Positions 27,433 through 37,078 of a stretch of DNA of 64,000 nt are shown in pieces. Position numbers and translations under genes: made by a program. Origin of the DNA: an uncultured Paracoccaceae bacterium. GTDB taxonomy: Bacteria > Pseudomonadota > Alphaproteobacteria > Rhodobacterales > Rhodobacteraceae. Each line of letters starts with the position of its first letter. Positions within the stretch are counted from its first letter, which is position 1. The stretch covers positions 1 through 64,000 of the forward strand of contig CALKXV010000045.1 of assembly GCA_938005545.1 (NCBI GenBank), written 5' to 3'. The notes under the pieces are model-generated. The model was given only the letters and a program-made list of their open reading frames with translations. It was not told the origin of the DNA and made no database searches.

Positions 27433-27581
27433 TTGGCGATCCTCTTCCCTATGTAACGAAATATTTCATCCTGCTGCAAAATCAACACTGAAGATGTGCA
27501 CTGTTTCCTTAGTCGAAACAGTAATCGCTGAAATGGCGCATTGAATAGGCGTTCAGATCAGAGCGTTTTAGGGTAATTGCC

Positions 27582-27980
27582 TTAAAGCCAGTCTCTTAGA
27601 ACGGGTATGAGCGGAACGTCAGCAGGGGGCATTGGATAGTCACGAAGTCGCGACGCACTAACCCATTTCAAAGATTGACCTTCGCGAGGCATCGGCACGC
27701 CGTCCCACTTTCGGCAGGCAAAGAGCGGCATAATCAGGTGAAAGTCGTCATATGAGTGGCTTGCGAAGGTGAGCGGCGCTAAACAGCTTTCCCATGTTTC
27801 GATCCCCAGTTCTTCGTAAAGTTCGCGAACCAAAGCGGTTTCGGGGGTCTCGTTGGGTTCAATCTTGCCGCCTGGGAATTCCCAGAGGCCTGCCATCGAT
27901 TTGCCTTCGGGTCTTTGTGCCAGCAACACCCGTCCATCGGGATCAATCAGCGCGACGGCTGACACAAGAACAATCTTCAT
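27582..27980 (-). CDS. mutT: 8-oxo-dGTP diphosphatase, MutT-type Nudix hydrolase
   Basis: 132 residues. The Nudix box is complete: GGKIEPNETPETALVRELYEELGI is split as GGKIEPNE and RELYEELGI. AGLWEFPGGK is the usual MutT lead-in. Hydrolyses oxidised dGTP, preventing A:T to C:G transversions. Its ATG overlaps the argJ stop by 4 bp, so it is the last gene of the parvulin-argJ-mutT operon. Confidence 0.93.
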   Translation of the reverse strand: MKIVLVSAVALIDPDGRVLLAQRPEGKSMAGLWEFPGGKIEPNETPETALVRELYEELGIETWESCLAPLTFASHSYDDFHLIMPLFACRKWDGVPMPREGQSLKWVSASRLRDYPMPPADVPLIPVLRDWL

Positions 27981-29206
27981 GAGCGATAATCTGCGTTTAT
28001 GGAAATGTACTGGGCCGTCAAATCGCAGGTAAAGACCGTTGAATGGCCCGATCCAAGCCCAAGATCGACGCGAACAGTCACTTCGTCACCCTTCATGTGG
28101 GCTGCGGCGGCTGTTTCAGAGTAGTCCGGGTGGACTTGGCCTTTCTCCGCAACAAGTACATCGCCGAAGTGGATCGTAAGTGTATCCCGATCCGCTTCTG
28201 CGCCTGACTTCCCAACAGCCATGACGATGCGTCCCCAATTGGGATCCTCACCAGCAATGGCAGTTTTCACCAGAGGTGAGTTTGCGATCGACATTGCGAC
28301 GCGCTTTGCGTCCACCACATCAACGGCGCCTATCACATCCACGGTCACAAACTTTGTCGCGCCTTCTCCGTCCCGGACAACAAGGTGAGACAATTCGGTC
28401 ATAACGTCCAAAAGCGCATGTGTGAATTCGGGTTTACCCGTTACATCGACGCCCGACGCGCCCGTCGCAGCCAACATCAGGGTGTCCGACGTAGACGTGT
28501 CGCTATCGACGGTGATGCAATTGAATGTTTGATTGGTGAGGCCCGACAGGGTGCCTTGTAGAAAATCAGGCTCGGCCCCAGCGTCTGTAAAGATGTAAAC
28601 CAGCATCGTCGCCATATCAGGGGCAATCATACCGGAACCCTTCGCAATCCCTGAAATAGTGACTGTTTTGCCATCAATTGTCACTTGGCGGGACGCACCT
28701 TTTGGAAAGGTATCGGTTGTCATGATCGCTTTTGCGGCGTCCGCGATCGCGCTTGGGGCCAGAGAGTCTTTCAAAGACGCAAGTGTCGCAGTGACCTTTT
28801 CATGCGGTAAAGGTTCGCCGATTACGCCGGTGGATGCGGTAAAGACGCGGGTTTCTGGGATATCCATCAGTGCGGCGACTTCGGATGTGATCGCTTTGAC
28901 CGCAGTTACCCCGGCGACACCTGTAAACGCGTTCGCATTGCCTGAATTCACCAAAATCGCCGCGCCTGCGTCGGTTGGTCCGCCCAACTTCTCCTGACAA
29001 TCCAAGACTGGAGCGGCGCGGGTCTTGGATTTTGTGAATGTGCCCGCGATCACGGTGCCCGGAGCGAGTTCTGCCAGCATGACATCAGCGCGACCCAGGT
29101 ACTTTACACCCGCAGCAATAGTAGCGAAACGCACGCCACCCACATCGGGCAGGTCCGGGAACCCACCTTTTGGGGCAAGCGGCGAAACAGGGAGTTGATC
29201 GGCCAA
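27977..29206 (-). CDS. argJ: Bifunctional glutamate N-acetyltransferase / amino-acid acetyltransferase
   Basis: 409 residues. Transfers acetyl from N-acetylornithine to glutamate and can also use acetyl-CoA, cyclic arginine synthesis. The autocleavage site is in KGSGMIAPDMATMLVYIF, between Ala-Thr-Met and the Thr/Met-Leu junction used to generate alpha and beta chains. Other family motifs are VNSGNANAFTG and EDPNWGRIVMAVG. It sits between the parvulin gene, 3 bp upstream, and mutT. Confidence 0.97.
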   Translation of the reverse strand: MADQLPVSPLAPKGGFPDLPDVGGVRFATIAAGVKYLGRADVMLAELAPGTVIAGTFTKSKTRAAPVLDCQEKLGGPTDAGAAILVNSGNANAFTGVAGVTAVKAITSEVAALMDIPETRVFTASTGVIGEPLPHEKVTATLASLKDSLAPSAIADAAKAIMTTDTFPKGASRQVTIDGKTVTISGIAKGSGMIAPDMATMLVYIFTDAGAEPDFLQGTLSGLTNQTFNCITVDSDTSTSDTLMLAATGASGVDVTGKPEFTHALLDVMTELSHLVVRDGEGATKFVTVDVIGAVDVVDAKRVAMSIANSPLVKTAIAGEDPNWGRIVMAVGKSGAEADRDTLTIHFGDVLVAEKGQVHPDYSETAAAAHMKGDEVTVRVDLGLGSGHSTVFTCDLTAQYISINADYRS

Positions 29207-29209
29207 GGG

Positions 29210-30061
29210 TTATTCGCCCAGCAATGAGAGATCGTTCAAAAGCTCAGGATCAATGTCTTGGGCAGTCTTGCGCGAAATTTCTGCATCAATCTCAAGGCTC
29301 GCGACATAAGTATCGATGGCTTCACGTTGAATGGTGTCTAGAAGCTCGGCACGCACATCTTCCAGCGCTGGGGCATCTTTCACGCGTGTTTCGTTCAGTT
29401 TGATCACATGCCAGCCGAATTGGGTCTGAACAGGGTCTGAAACCGCGCCGACTTCCATTTGAACCACTGCCGCTTCAAACGGTGGGACCATCGCGCCTTG
29501 GCCGAACCAACCTAGTTCACCACCACGCGGACCAGACGGGCCGGTGGATTTTTCTTTGGCAAGTTCTGCAAAGTCTGCGCCGTCGCCAAGCGCTGTAACC
29601 AGTTCTTTGGCTTCGTCTTCCGATTCCACAAGAATATGTGAAGCGTTGTACTCTTCTTCAGGATCAATCGAGCCGTAAGCGGATACATAGGCGGCTTCCA
29701 GCGCCTCATCGGTTGCAGAATCTGCCACCACACGCTGCAATTCTTCATTGGCACGAAGCGCGCGTTCTTCGTTTTCAAGCGTCAACTTTGTGCCGAGCGA
29801 AAGGTCGTCGACTTTTTCGCCCAACAGTGTTTGTTGCACCAATTGATCCAAAATACCTTCAAACAACACATCTGGGGCCAATTGCTGGTACTGTTGGGGC
29901 AAACGCTGACGCAGCACGATCATGTGGCCCAACGTGATATCCAGGCCGTTTACGTTGGCTACAACAGTGTTTGCGTCAACATGGCCGTCAGCCAAAATCC
30001 CAGTCGGAGACCCAAGTGCAACCACAGTTGCGAGTACAGACAGTTTTGTTCTGAAAGCCAT
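29210..30061 (-). CDS. Periplasmic parvulin-type peptidyl-prolyl isomerase
   Basis: 283 residues with a signal peptide ending near ILADG. A PpiC/parvulin rotamase domain (about 135-235) reads YNASHILVES, FAELAKEKSTGPSG, GELGWFGQG and QTQFGWHVIKL, with SurA-like helical regions either side. It should help fold outer-membrane or periplasmic proteins. It leads the argJ-mutT operon and is divergent from secA, a conserved arrangement in roseobacters that joins export and folding genes. Confidence 0.93.
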   Translation of the reverse strand: MAFRTKLSVLATVVALGSPTGILADGHVDANTVVANVNGLDITLGHMIVLRQRLPQQYQQLAPDVLFEGILDQLVQQTLLGEKVDDLSLGTKLTLENEERALRANEELQRVVADSATDEALEAAYVSAYGSIDPEEEYNASHILVESEDEAKELVTALGDGADFAELAKEKSTGPSGPRGGELGWFGQGAMVPPFEAAVVQMEVGAVSDPVQTQFGWHVIKLNETRVKDAPALEDVRAELLDTIQREAIDTYVASLEIDAEISRKTAQDIDPELLNDLSLLGE

Positions 30062-30098
30062 AGTCTTTCCTTACTAGTGGTCGCACGGCCTGGCGACG

Positions 30099-30126
30099 TT
30101 GACAGTGGGTTACCCGCCCCTTACAT
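30099..30126 (+). promoter_or_regulatory. Candidate secA promoter
   Basis: TTGACA (30099-30104) and TTACAT (30121-30126) at 16-nt spacing in the gap between divergent parvulin and secA genes. Confidence 0.5.
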
Positions 30127-30237
30127 CGCAGACGTTGGCGAGGTGTTCTTATCCTTGCTCTTCTATGGCGGGCCAAGGGCACGGGCAAGCGTATCCCCCA
30201 CAAAACCTCGTCAGACTGCAAGCCAAGAGGCGATTGA

Positions 30238-32940
30238 ATGCTCGGATTTGGAACGTTAGCGAAAAAGGTCTTCGGGACCGTGAACGATCGCCGCGTAAAA
30301 GCGGCCTTTCCCATGGCGGAAAAGATCAACGCGTTAGAGCCTGAATTCGAAGCTTTGTCGGACGAAGGATTGATCGCCAAGACCGAAGAATTCAAAAAGC
30401 GCGTAGCTGACGGTGAGAGCCTTGATGCTATACTGCCCGAGGCTTTTGCGAACTGTCGTGAAGGTGCGAAGCGGGCTTTGGGTTTGCGCGCCTTTGATGT
30501 GCAGTTGATAGGCGGCATGTTCCTTCACCAAGGCGAAATCGCCGAAATGAAGACTGGTGAAGGTAAGACCCTTGTGGCAACTTTCCCGGCCTATCTGAAT
30601 GCGCTGACCGGCAAGAACGTGCATATCGTGACGGTGAACGACTATCTGGCTTCGCGGGATAGCGCGTGGATGGGCAAGGTTTACGCGCAACTGGGCATGA
30701 CAACAGGTGTTGTCGTTCCGAACCAAGACCCGGCCGAGAAAAAAGCCGCCTACGAGGCCGACATCACCTATGCGACGAACAACGAGCTTGGGTTCGACTA
30801 TCTTCGCGACAACATGAAGCAAGAGCTTTCTGATGTGGCGCAGCGCGATCATTATTTTGCGATTGTCGATGAAGTGGATTCGATCCTGATCGATGAAGCA
30901 CGGACGCCTTTGATTATTTCGGGCCCTGCCGAAGACCGATCCGAACTTTACGTGACCATTGATCAGTTGATCCCAGAAGTCTTGGACGAGCATTTCACGC
31001 TGGACGAAAAAACCCGGAACGTCACTTACACCGACGAAGGCAACGAGTTTCTTGAACAAAAGCTTCACGCCTCGGGCCTGTTGCCTGAAGATCAGTCACT
31101 TTATGATCCTGAGTCGACGACGCTTGTCCACCATGTGAACCAGGGACTGCGTGCGCATAAACTTTTCCAGCGGGACAAAGACTACATTGTTCGCGATAAC
31201 GAAGTCGTTTTGATCGACGAGTTCACGGGCCGCATGATGTCGGGCCGTCGGTTGTCGGATGGTTTGCATCAGGCGATTGAGGCTAAAGAAGGTGCCACGA
31301 TCCAACCGGAGAATGTGACGCTTGCCAGTGTGACGTTCCAGAACTATTTCCGGCTTTATGATAAGCTGGCTGGAATGACCGGCACGGCATCGACCGAAGC
31401 CGAAGAATTTCAAGAAATCTATGGGTTGGGTGTTGTCGAAATTCCGACAAACGTGCCTGTGTCCCGCGTGGACGACGATGACCAGATTTTCCGCACCACC
31501 CGTGAAAAATTCGAAGGCGTTGTGGATGAGATCAAAGAAGCCAATGCCAAGGGCCAGCCTGTACTTGTGGGCACGACTTCGATCGAACGATCCGAATTTC
31601 TGGCTGACCTTCTGACCAAAGAAGGCATCGAACACAAAGTTCTAAACGCGCGTCACCACGAGCAAGAGGCACAGATCGTCGGTGATGCCGGTAAGCCGGG
31701 CGCCGTGACAATCGCCACCAACATGGCGGGTCGTGGTACTGACATTCAATTGGGCGGAAACGTGGAAATTCGCGTGATGGAGGCTTTGGCGGCCGATCCC
31801 GATGCGGATCCCGAAGCGATCCGTACAAAGATCGAAGCTGAGCACGCGGACGACAAAGCGAAGGTTCTGGCTTCGGGTGGTTTGTTTGTTCTGGGCACCG
31901 AACGACACGAAAGCCGTCGGATCGACAATCAACTGCGCGGACGGTCAGGTCGTCAAGGTGATCCCGGTCGGTCGTCTTTCTCATTGTCGCTGGAAGACGA
32001 TTTGATGCGGATTTTCGGCTCCGAACGGTTGGACAAAGTTTTGTCGACGCTCGGTATGGCGGAAGGCGAAGCGATCCAGCACCCATGGGTCAATAAGTCT
32101 CTTGAACGTGCCCAGGCTAAAGTAGAAGGACGCAACTTCGACATTCGAAAGCAGCTTCTGAAGCTGGACGATGTGATGAATGACCAACGGAAAGTCATAT
32201 TCGGCCAGCGGCGCGAGATCATGGAGGCCGCAGAGGTCGAAGAGATTATACAAGACATGCGCCAAGAAGTTATCGACGATTTGGTTGACGAATATATCCC
32301 GGAAAAATCGTATGCTGATCAATGGGATACAGAGGGCCTTCGGGCGGAAGTTGAGCGAAAGATCGGTATTACTGTTCCGTTGGTCGAATGGGGCAACGAA
32401 GAAGGCGTAGACGGCGAAGTGATCCGCGAAAGGCTGTTTGAACAGTCAGATGTCTTTATGGCGGCGAAAGCCGATCAATTCGGCGTTGAACAAATGCGCT
32501 CGATTGAAAAACAGCTTTTGCTTCAAACCATGGATGCGAAATGGCGCGAACACATCCTGACGCTGGAGCATTTGCGGTCAGTGGTCGGATTCCGTGCCTA
32601 TGCACAACGCGACCCGGTGAACGAATATAAAACAGAAAGCTTCCAGCTGTTCGAAGGGTTGCTTGACAGTTTGCGGGGTGAAGTGACCGAGAAGCTGGCC
32701 CACATCCGCCCGCTAAGCGAAGAAGAACAGCAAGCGATGATGCAGCAGGTGTTGGCACAACAAGGCATTGCGCCCGAACCTGCTCCAGAGGTGTCGGACA
32801 CACCGCCACAACCAACTGCTGAAGCGGTCGCTGCCGGGTTCGATGAGAACGACCCCGAAACATGGGGCCGGCCCGGACGCAACGAAACCTGCCCTTGCGG
32901 TTCCGGCAAGAAATTCAAACATTGTCACGGTTCTCTTTAA
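30238..32940 (+). CDS. secA: Preprotein translocase ATPase SecA
   Basis: 900 residues. Drives Sec-dependent export across the inner membrane with SecYEG. Walker A in [16 protein letters not shown]-type box [15 protein letters not shown], then [11 protein letters not shown] and [18 protein letters not shown]. The C-terminal zinc tail [14 protein letters not shown], which binds SecB, is intact. AGAGG lies before the ATG. The gene stands alone on the plus strand. Confidence 0.98.
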   Translation: MLGFGTLAKKVFGTVNDRRVKAAFPMAEKINALEPEFEALSDEGLIAKTEEFKKRVADGESLDAILPEAFANCREGAKRALGLRAFDVQLIGGMFLHQGEIAEMKTGEGKTLVATFPAYLNALTGKNVHIVTVNDYLASRDSAWMGKVYAQLGMTTGVVVPNQDPAEKKAAYEADITYATNNELGFDYLRDNMKQELSDVAQRDHYFAIVDEVDSILIDEARTPLIISGPAEDRSELYVTIDQLIPEVLDEHFTLDEKTRNVTYTDEGNEFLEQKLHASGLLPEDQSLYDPESTTLVHHVNQGLRAHKLFQRDKDYIVRDNEVVLIDEFTGRMMSGRRLSDGLHQAIEAKEGATIQPENVTLASVTFQNYFRLYDKLAGMTGTASTEAEEFQEIYGLGVVEIPTNVPVSRVDDDDQIFRTTREKFEGVVDEIKEANAKGQPVLVGTTSIERSEFLADLLTKEGIEHKVLNARHHEQEAQIVGDAGKPGAVTIATNMAGRGTDIQLGGNVEIRVMEALAADPDADPEAIRTKIEAEHADDKAKVLASGGLFVLGTERHESRRIDNQLRGRSGRQGDPGRSSFSLSLEDDLMRIFGSERLDKVLSTLGMAEGEAIQHPWVNKSLERAQAKVEGRNFDIRKQLLKLDDVMNDQRKVIFGQRREIMEAAEVEEIIQDMRQEVIDDLVDEYIPEKSYADQWDTEGLRAEVERKIGITVPLVEWGNEEGVDGEVIRERLFEQSDVFMAAKADQFGVEQMRSIEKQLLLQTMDAKWREHILTLEHLRSVVGFRAYAQRDPVNEYKTESFQLFEGLLDSLRGEVTEKLAHIRPLSEEEQQAMMQQVLAQQGIAPEPAPEVSDTPPQPTAEAVAAGFDENDPETWGRPGRNETCPCGSGKKFKHCHGSL

Positions 32941-32981
32941 GGGTGCTGTGACGCATTCGACTCAATTTGGCTGAAAACTGT

Positions 32982-33011
32982 GGCGCGCATGTCTTTGATG
33001 TGCGTCATTTT
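32982..33011 (+). terminator. Possible terminator after secA
   Basis: GGCGCGCAT (32982-32990) can pair with ATGTGCGTC (32998-33006), with wobble pairs, over a 7-nt loop; ATTTT follows. Confidence 0.45.
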
Positions 33012-33080
33012 GCAAGTTATCCGATACCATAATCCGTGACACCGGACTGCGCCATCAGAGCGCGGCCGGAGGAGGTAGGT

Positions 33081-34034
33081 ATGAGTTTTTTCTCGACGTT
33101 GGACAAACGGCGCGCGGCTACGATTGTGGGTGTGCTTTTGATTGCGTTCTTAAGCGGGCATTTGATGCAGAACGTGTTGATTAATTCTACACCTGTCGCA
33201 TCAATCACGGCTGCGCCCGACGCGGCGCCCGTTCTAAAGTCACTTGAAGAACGTAGACCGCTGCCAACGCCACCTGCGGCAACACTGATGCCAATCCTTG
33301 ATCAGCCAGTGATACTTCCCAGACGGGTGGAAGAACCCAATGACGGCGAGCGTTACGCAAATGCCGGTTGTGCGCCAAAACTGTTCACTACAAAAGCACC
33401 GGCGGCCATGATTACGTTGTCGTTGCGCGCGCCCTGCCATCCGGTTCGTTTGGTGGGTATTGAGCAAGGGTCTTTCGCCGCGTCGGCTTACACCGACGAA
33501 AACGGGCGGATGACCGTTAAACTACCCGCGTTAGAGACGAATGTTGCGATCAAGATCACCGTCGATGAAGTGGAGCTGAACACTTCCATGACGGTTCCCG
33601 AAGCCGAGAACTTTCAGCATGTTGCGTTGATGTGGACTGGCCCACAGATGTTGCAATTGAATGCCTTTGAATTCGGAGCCGGGCGTAACGAGATCGGGCA
33701 TGTCTGGTCTGGTGCACCAAAATCTCCGAAACGTGCGTCGCGTGGTTCGGGGGGATATATGACGTGGCTTGTGACAGACGATGGGCCATCGGCAGAGATC
33801 TATAGCCTTCCGAGCGGACAATCGCCTTTGCGCGGCGTTGTTCGTCTGGTCGTCGAAGCGCGGGTAACGGCTGCAAATTGTGGGCGAGTGGTTAGGGCAA
33901 AGGCATTGCAGCCAACCGCCTTTCGTCGCCTGAGTGAGACTGACGTAGAAGTCGCACTTCCGGACTGTGATCGTCAGGGCGATGTCGTCTTGTTGCAAAA
34001 CCTTCTGCGGGACATGAGACTGGCCGCGCGCTAA
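33081..34034 (+). CDS. Membrane-anchored periplasmic protein of unknown function
   Basis: 317 residues from the ATG at 33081, which has a very strong GGAGGAGG site; 15 upstream codons in frame lack such a site. A signal anchor at about 12-35 (TIVGVLLIAFLSGHLMQ) is followed by a Pro-rich linker and a beta-rich domain with four cysteines (GCAPK, APCHPV, AANCGR, PDCDRQ) that could form two disulfides. I do not recognise the family; such proteins near secA in roseobacters are sometimes labelled translocase, which the sequence does not support. The OmpA-fusion gene starts 22 bp after it and is probably co-transcribed. Confidence 0.75.
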   Translation: MSFFSTLDKRRAATIVGVLLIAFLSGHLMQNVLINSTPVASITAAPDAAPVLKSLEERRPLPTPPAATLMPILDQPVILPRRVEEPNDGERYANAGCAPKLFTTKAPAAMITLSLRAPCHPVRLVGIEQGSFAASAYTDENGRMTVKLPALETNVAIKITVDEVELNTSMTVPEAENFQHVALMWTGPQMLQLNAFEFGAGRNEIGHVWSGAPKSPKRASRGSGGYMTWLVTDDGPSAEIYSLPSGQSPLRGVVRLVVEARVTAANCGRVVRAKALQPTAFRRLSETDVEVALPDCDRQGDVVLLQNLLRDMRLAAR

Positions 34035-34056
34035 TAGGAGCCTGCTGCCCACCCCC

Positions 34057-35535
34057 ATGTTCCGACGTTCGCTGATCCTTATGCTGACCTTTGCTTGGCC
34101 TTTACACCTGTTTGCGGGCCCTGTTGCGCTGACCAACGCTGACGGCAGTGTCACGGTCGAAGGCGAGCTGGTGTCCTTTGACGGTGAGTTTTTTCGAGTC
34201 GAGACGGCATTTGGGCCGCTTACATTGGATGCGGGTGGATTGCGCTGCGATGGTTCGGGCTGCCCTGATCCTGTTGATCTGATTGCCAGAACCCGCATTT
34301 CAGGGCCGTTCGGCTTGATCCATCGATTAATGCCGCCATTGATCGAAGTTTTTGCGGACCGTGAGGGCCTAGATTACCGCAGTCTTTATCTGAGCGACGC
34401 GCAAATTGTCTGGGAACTTCGAGAGCCTGAAACCGGGCAAATGGTTGCTGTGTTTGAAGCAACGGCAGTAAGAGACAAAGACGTGTTTGAAAAGCTTGCC
34501 AGCGGGGTGACAGATTTGGTGTTGAGCAACACCAAGCAGAATGCGCCTGTGCGACAAGACGTCATCGCGCTTGACGCGGTTGTGCCGTTGGTCGGCTTGG
34601 AAAACCTAAGAGCACAGGTCACACAGGCGCAGCTGTCGGGATTGCTGTCTGGGCAAATTGACCGCTGGTCGAAGATAGACGGACCGGATTTGCCGGTTAT
34701 CGTCCATCTTTTGGCGAGCAAACCGGAACTTTTGAACCGATGGTATGCTGGTCAAACTGTGACAAGCGTTATCCAACATGACAGTGCGGATACCTTGGCC
34801 GACGCCGTTGCGGCCGACCCGGCTGCCATTGGGATAGGAATGTACTCTGCGATCGGAAATGCCGCGCCACTGGTCGTTGCGGGCACTTGTGGTCTTGCGA
34901 TCCCAGCGACCCGCGATTCCATTCGTGCGGAAGACTACCCCCTAACAGAGCCACTGTTTCTTCAACGTCTTGGTGCAAACCAACCGAAGATAATTCGCGA
35001 CTTCATCGCCTTCGCCCGTTCGGAAGAGGCGCAACACGTGATCGCAACGTCAGGGTTTGTTGACCAAGCCATCGGGCGTATCGCTTTCGCTCGCCAAGGT
35101 GACCGTATTGCGAATGCCGTTCTGGCAGCAGGCGACGATAGCGTGGCAACCAGCGCCGTTCGCGATATGGTTGGAGCGCTTTTGAACCGCGATAGGTTGA
35201 CGCTGACCTTCCGGTTTCAGGACGGGTCGAGCGATTTGGACGCGCAATCAGCATCGAACGTTCAGCGTCTGGCAGATGCTCTCAATCGTGGTGATTTTGA
35301 TGGGAAGACGCTTCATTTTATTGGTTTTACAGATGGTGTGGGGCTGCCTGACGGAAACCTGCGTCTTTCGCTACGTCGCGCGCAATCGGTACGTCGCGCC
35401 GTGGCCGCGCGTGTCGAAGGTGCACCGGTAGAAATGAAATCCGAAGGGTATGGCGAGGCGCTTCCCATGGCCTGTGACGACAAGGCCTGGGGGCGGCAGG
35501 TTAACCGCCGGGTGGAAGTCTGGATCGACCGATAG
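34057..35535 (+). CDS. Phosphate-binding-protein-like domain fused to OmpA peptidoglycan-binding domain
   Basis: 492 residues with a signal peptide (about 1-22). The middle (about 75-345) resembles the PstS/PBP-like fold: SLYLSDAQIVWE, GLLSGQIDRWSKIDG and FLQRLGANQPKIIRDFIAFARSEE, all typical of phosphate ABC substrate-binding proteins. The last about 105 residues are an OmpA/MotB domain (FRFQDGSSDLD, FIGFTDGVGLPDGN, LSLRRAQSVRRAV, NRRVEVWI). It therefore seems to hold a ligand-binding domain at the cell wall, not in a transporter. It ends directly against radC. Probably co-transcribed with the preceding gene. Confidence 0.85.
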   Translation: MFRRSLILMLTFAWPLHLFAGPVALTNADGSVTVEGELVSFDGEFFRVETAFGPLTLDAGGLRCDGSGCPDPVDLIARTRISGPFGLIHRLMPPLIEVFADREGLDYRSLYLSDAQIVWELREPETGQMVAVFEATAVRDKDVFEKLASGVTDLVLSNTKQNAPVRQDVIALDAVVPLVGLENLRAQVTQAQLSGLLSGQIDRWSKIDGPDLPVIVHLLASKPELLNRWYAGQTVTSVIQHDSADTLADAVAADPAAIGIGMYSAIGNAAPLVVAGTCGLAIPATRDSIRAEDYPLTEPLFLQRLGANQPKIIRDFIAFARSEEAQHVIATSGFVDQAIGRIAFARQGDRIANAVLAAGDDSVATSAVRDMVGALLNRDRLTLTFRFQDGSSDLDAQSASNVQRLADALNRGDFDGKTLHFIGFTDGVGLPDGNLRLSLRRAQSVRRAVAARVEGAPVEMKSEGYGEALPMACDDKAWGRQVNRRVEVWIDR

Positions 35536-36276
35536 CTAAAGATAGCCGGCTGAACGGAACGAAAACTCATCCGCCGCACCAATAATCAGATGGTCATGCA
35601 AAGTAATCGACAATGCCCGCGCTGCGTCTTCGATCAACCGGGTGACTGTGATGTCCGCGTCTGATGGGGTTGGGTCGCCTGATGGGTGGTTATGCACAAG
35701 AATGATCGCCGAAGCGTTCAGTTCTAAGGCGCGTTTGACAACCTCGCGAGGATAAACGGGCACATGATCAACCGTGCCTCGCGCCTGTTCTTCGTCGGCA
35801 ATAAGGACGTTCTTGCGATCAAGGAACAAAATCCGAAACTGCTCGGTCTCGCGATGTGCCATGGCAGTTCGACAGTAGCTGACCAACGCGTCCCAGCCGG
35901 AAAGAGCCTGTCGATGGATGATCTTATTGCGCGCCAACCGATGCGCGGCTGCTTCTACAATCTTCAGTTCGGTAATAACAGCATCGCCAACACCGTCGAC
36001 CGTCGCAAGGCGTTCGCGCGGTGCTGAAATAACGCCGCTATAGCTGCCAAAGGAGTCCAGAAGACGTCGGACAAGGGGTTTAACGTCCCGACGCGGGATG
36101 GCGCGGAAAAGGGTCAGTTCCAACAATTCATAATCCGCCACGGCATCGGAACCACCATCCATGAAGCGGTCACGCAGACGTTTACGATGATCCCGAATAT
36201 AGGATGGCAGTTTTGCAGGCTGTGTGGATGATGCGAATTGCGGCACCGATTCGTCAAAAGTGTACTGGTTATCCAT
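35536..36276 (-). CDS. radC: RadC-family JAMM/MPN+ protein
   Basis: 246 residues. A helix-hairpin-helix-like N-terminal half (LLDSFGSYSGVISAPRERLATVDGVGDAVI) precedes the JAMM metal motif LVHNHPSGDPTPSDAD. The name derives from an old link to DNA repair that has not held up for the E. coli protein; a metallopeptidase or nuclease role is possible. The stop abuts the OmpA-fusion gene without a gap. Confidence 0.94.
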   Translation of the reverse strand: MDNQYTFDESVPQFASSTQPAKLPSYIRDHRKRLRDRFMDGGSDAVADYELLELTLFRAIPRRDVKPLVRRLLDSFGSYSGVISAPRERLATVDGVGDAVITELKIVEAAAHRLARNKIIHRQALSGWDALVSYCRTAMAHRETEQFRILFLDRKNVLIADEEQARGTVDHVPVYPREVVKRALELNASAIILVHNHPSGDPTPSDADITVTRLIEDAARALSITLHDHLIIGAADEFSFRSAGYL

Positions 36277-36319
36277 CCAGGTAGATTTGGCGTCTCGTGG
36301 TTAAACGGTGGTTAATCGA

Positions 36320-36916
36320 TCACGCCACGAAGCGAATTGTTACGCTGCGCGCTCCGGGAAAAAGATCATCGCAAACGTCTGTTGGCACTTCGTATGTACC
36401 GGCTGAAATGTCCTGTGCGCTTACGGGTACAATCTGCGGATGTGCGTGTCGTGTATCAACCAATTCGCCCGTCGGTACGACAACTTCGTTGGTGCCATTC
36501 GCAGGCGACGTCGGCACGAAATAGGTCAGCTTGCGGCCCAGTCGATGTAAAATGGTTGAAACATGCTCATAAGCTTCAGCGTTACCTGGAAGGCATGCTT
36601 TGCACTCGGCGATGATATCCTCGGAAAACTGAGTTTCCGTAGGCTGCATCTGGGGACGCGACGTTGCGGTTCGGCGTGTAGTAGTTGGCGCCTTTGGAAT
36701 GCCCAGCAGCTCGAAATTTGTTCTTAGGAATTGGTAAGCGTTTGTAATTTCTGCAAATTCCGCATTCGATCCAGTTGCCTGATCTGGGTGCTTTTCAAGA
36801 GCTAAGGCTTTGTACGCCTTGCGAATTTCATCAGTGTTCGCATGGTTGGACAGGCCCAAAATGGCCAGTGCCTGGGATTTTTCGGAAATTCGTTGAATGG
36901 GGTTCATGGACGTCAC
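36320..36916 (-). CDS. Small J-domain protein
   Basis: 198 residues. An N-terminal J domain (about 16-75) has the HPD motif at 43-45 (EKHPDQ) and the helix II Lys/Arg pattern IRKAYKALAL. It lacks the Gly/Phe region and zinc repeats of DnaJ. The C-terminal half holds FSEDIIAECKACLPGNAEAYEHVSTI and looks like a substrate- or partner-specific domain. It should stimulate an Hsp70 ATPase, presumably the DnaK encoded 2 kb away, for an unknown client. Confidence 0.85.
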   Translation of the reverse strand: MTSMNPIQRISEKSQALAILGLSNHANTDEIRKAYKALALEKHPDQATGSNAEFAEITNAYQFLRTNFELLGIPKAPTTTRRTATSRPQMQPTETQFSEDIIAECKACLPGNAEAYEHVSTILHRLGRKLTYFVPTSPANGTNEVVVPTGELVDTRHAHPQIVPVSAQDISAGTYEVPTDVCDDLFPGARSVTIRFVA

Positions 36917-37078
36917 TCACACTTTGACACCAACACGGCGCCGGAACTACTTACAACGCTATCAGTAAGCCAGATGTCGAATTAGTGCAAATAATGAAGC
37001 AGAAATGCGGCGAATTGGGCGTCAAATTTGGACAGTACGCAGGAATAAAATTAATTGTAGCCCCACTGCGTACAATGC

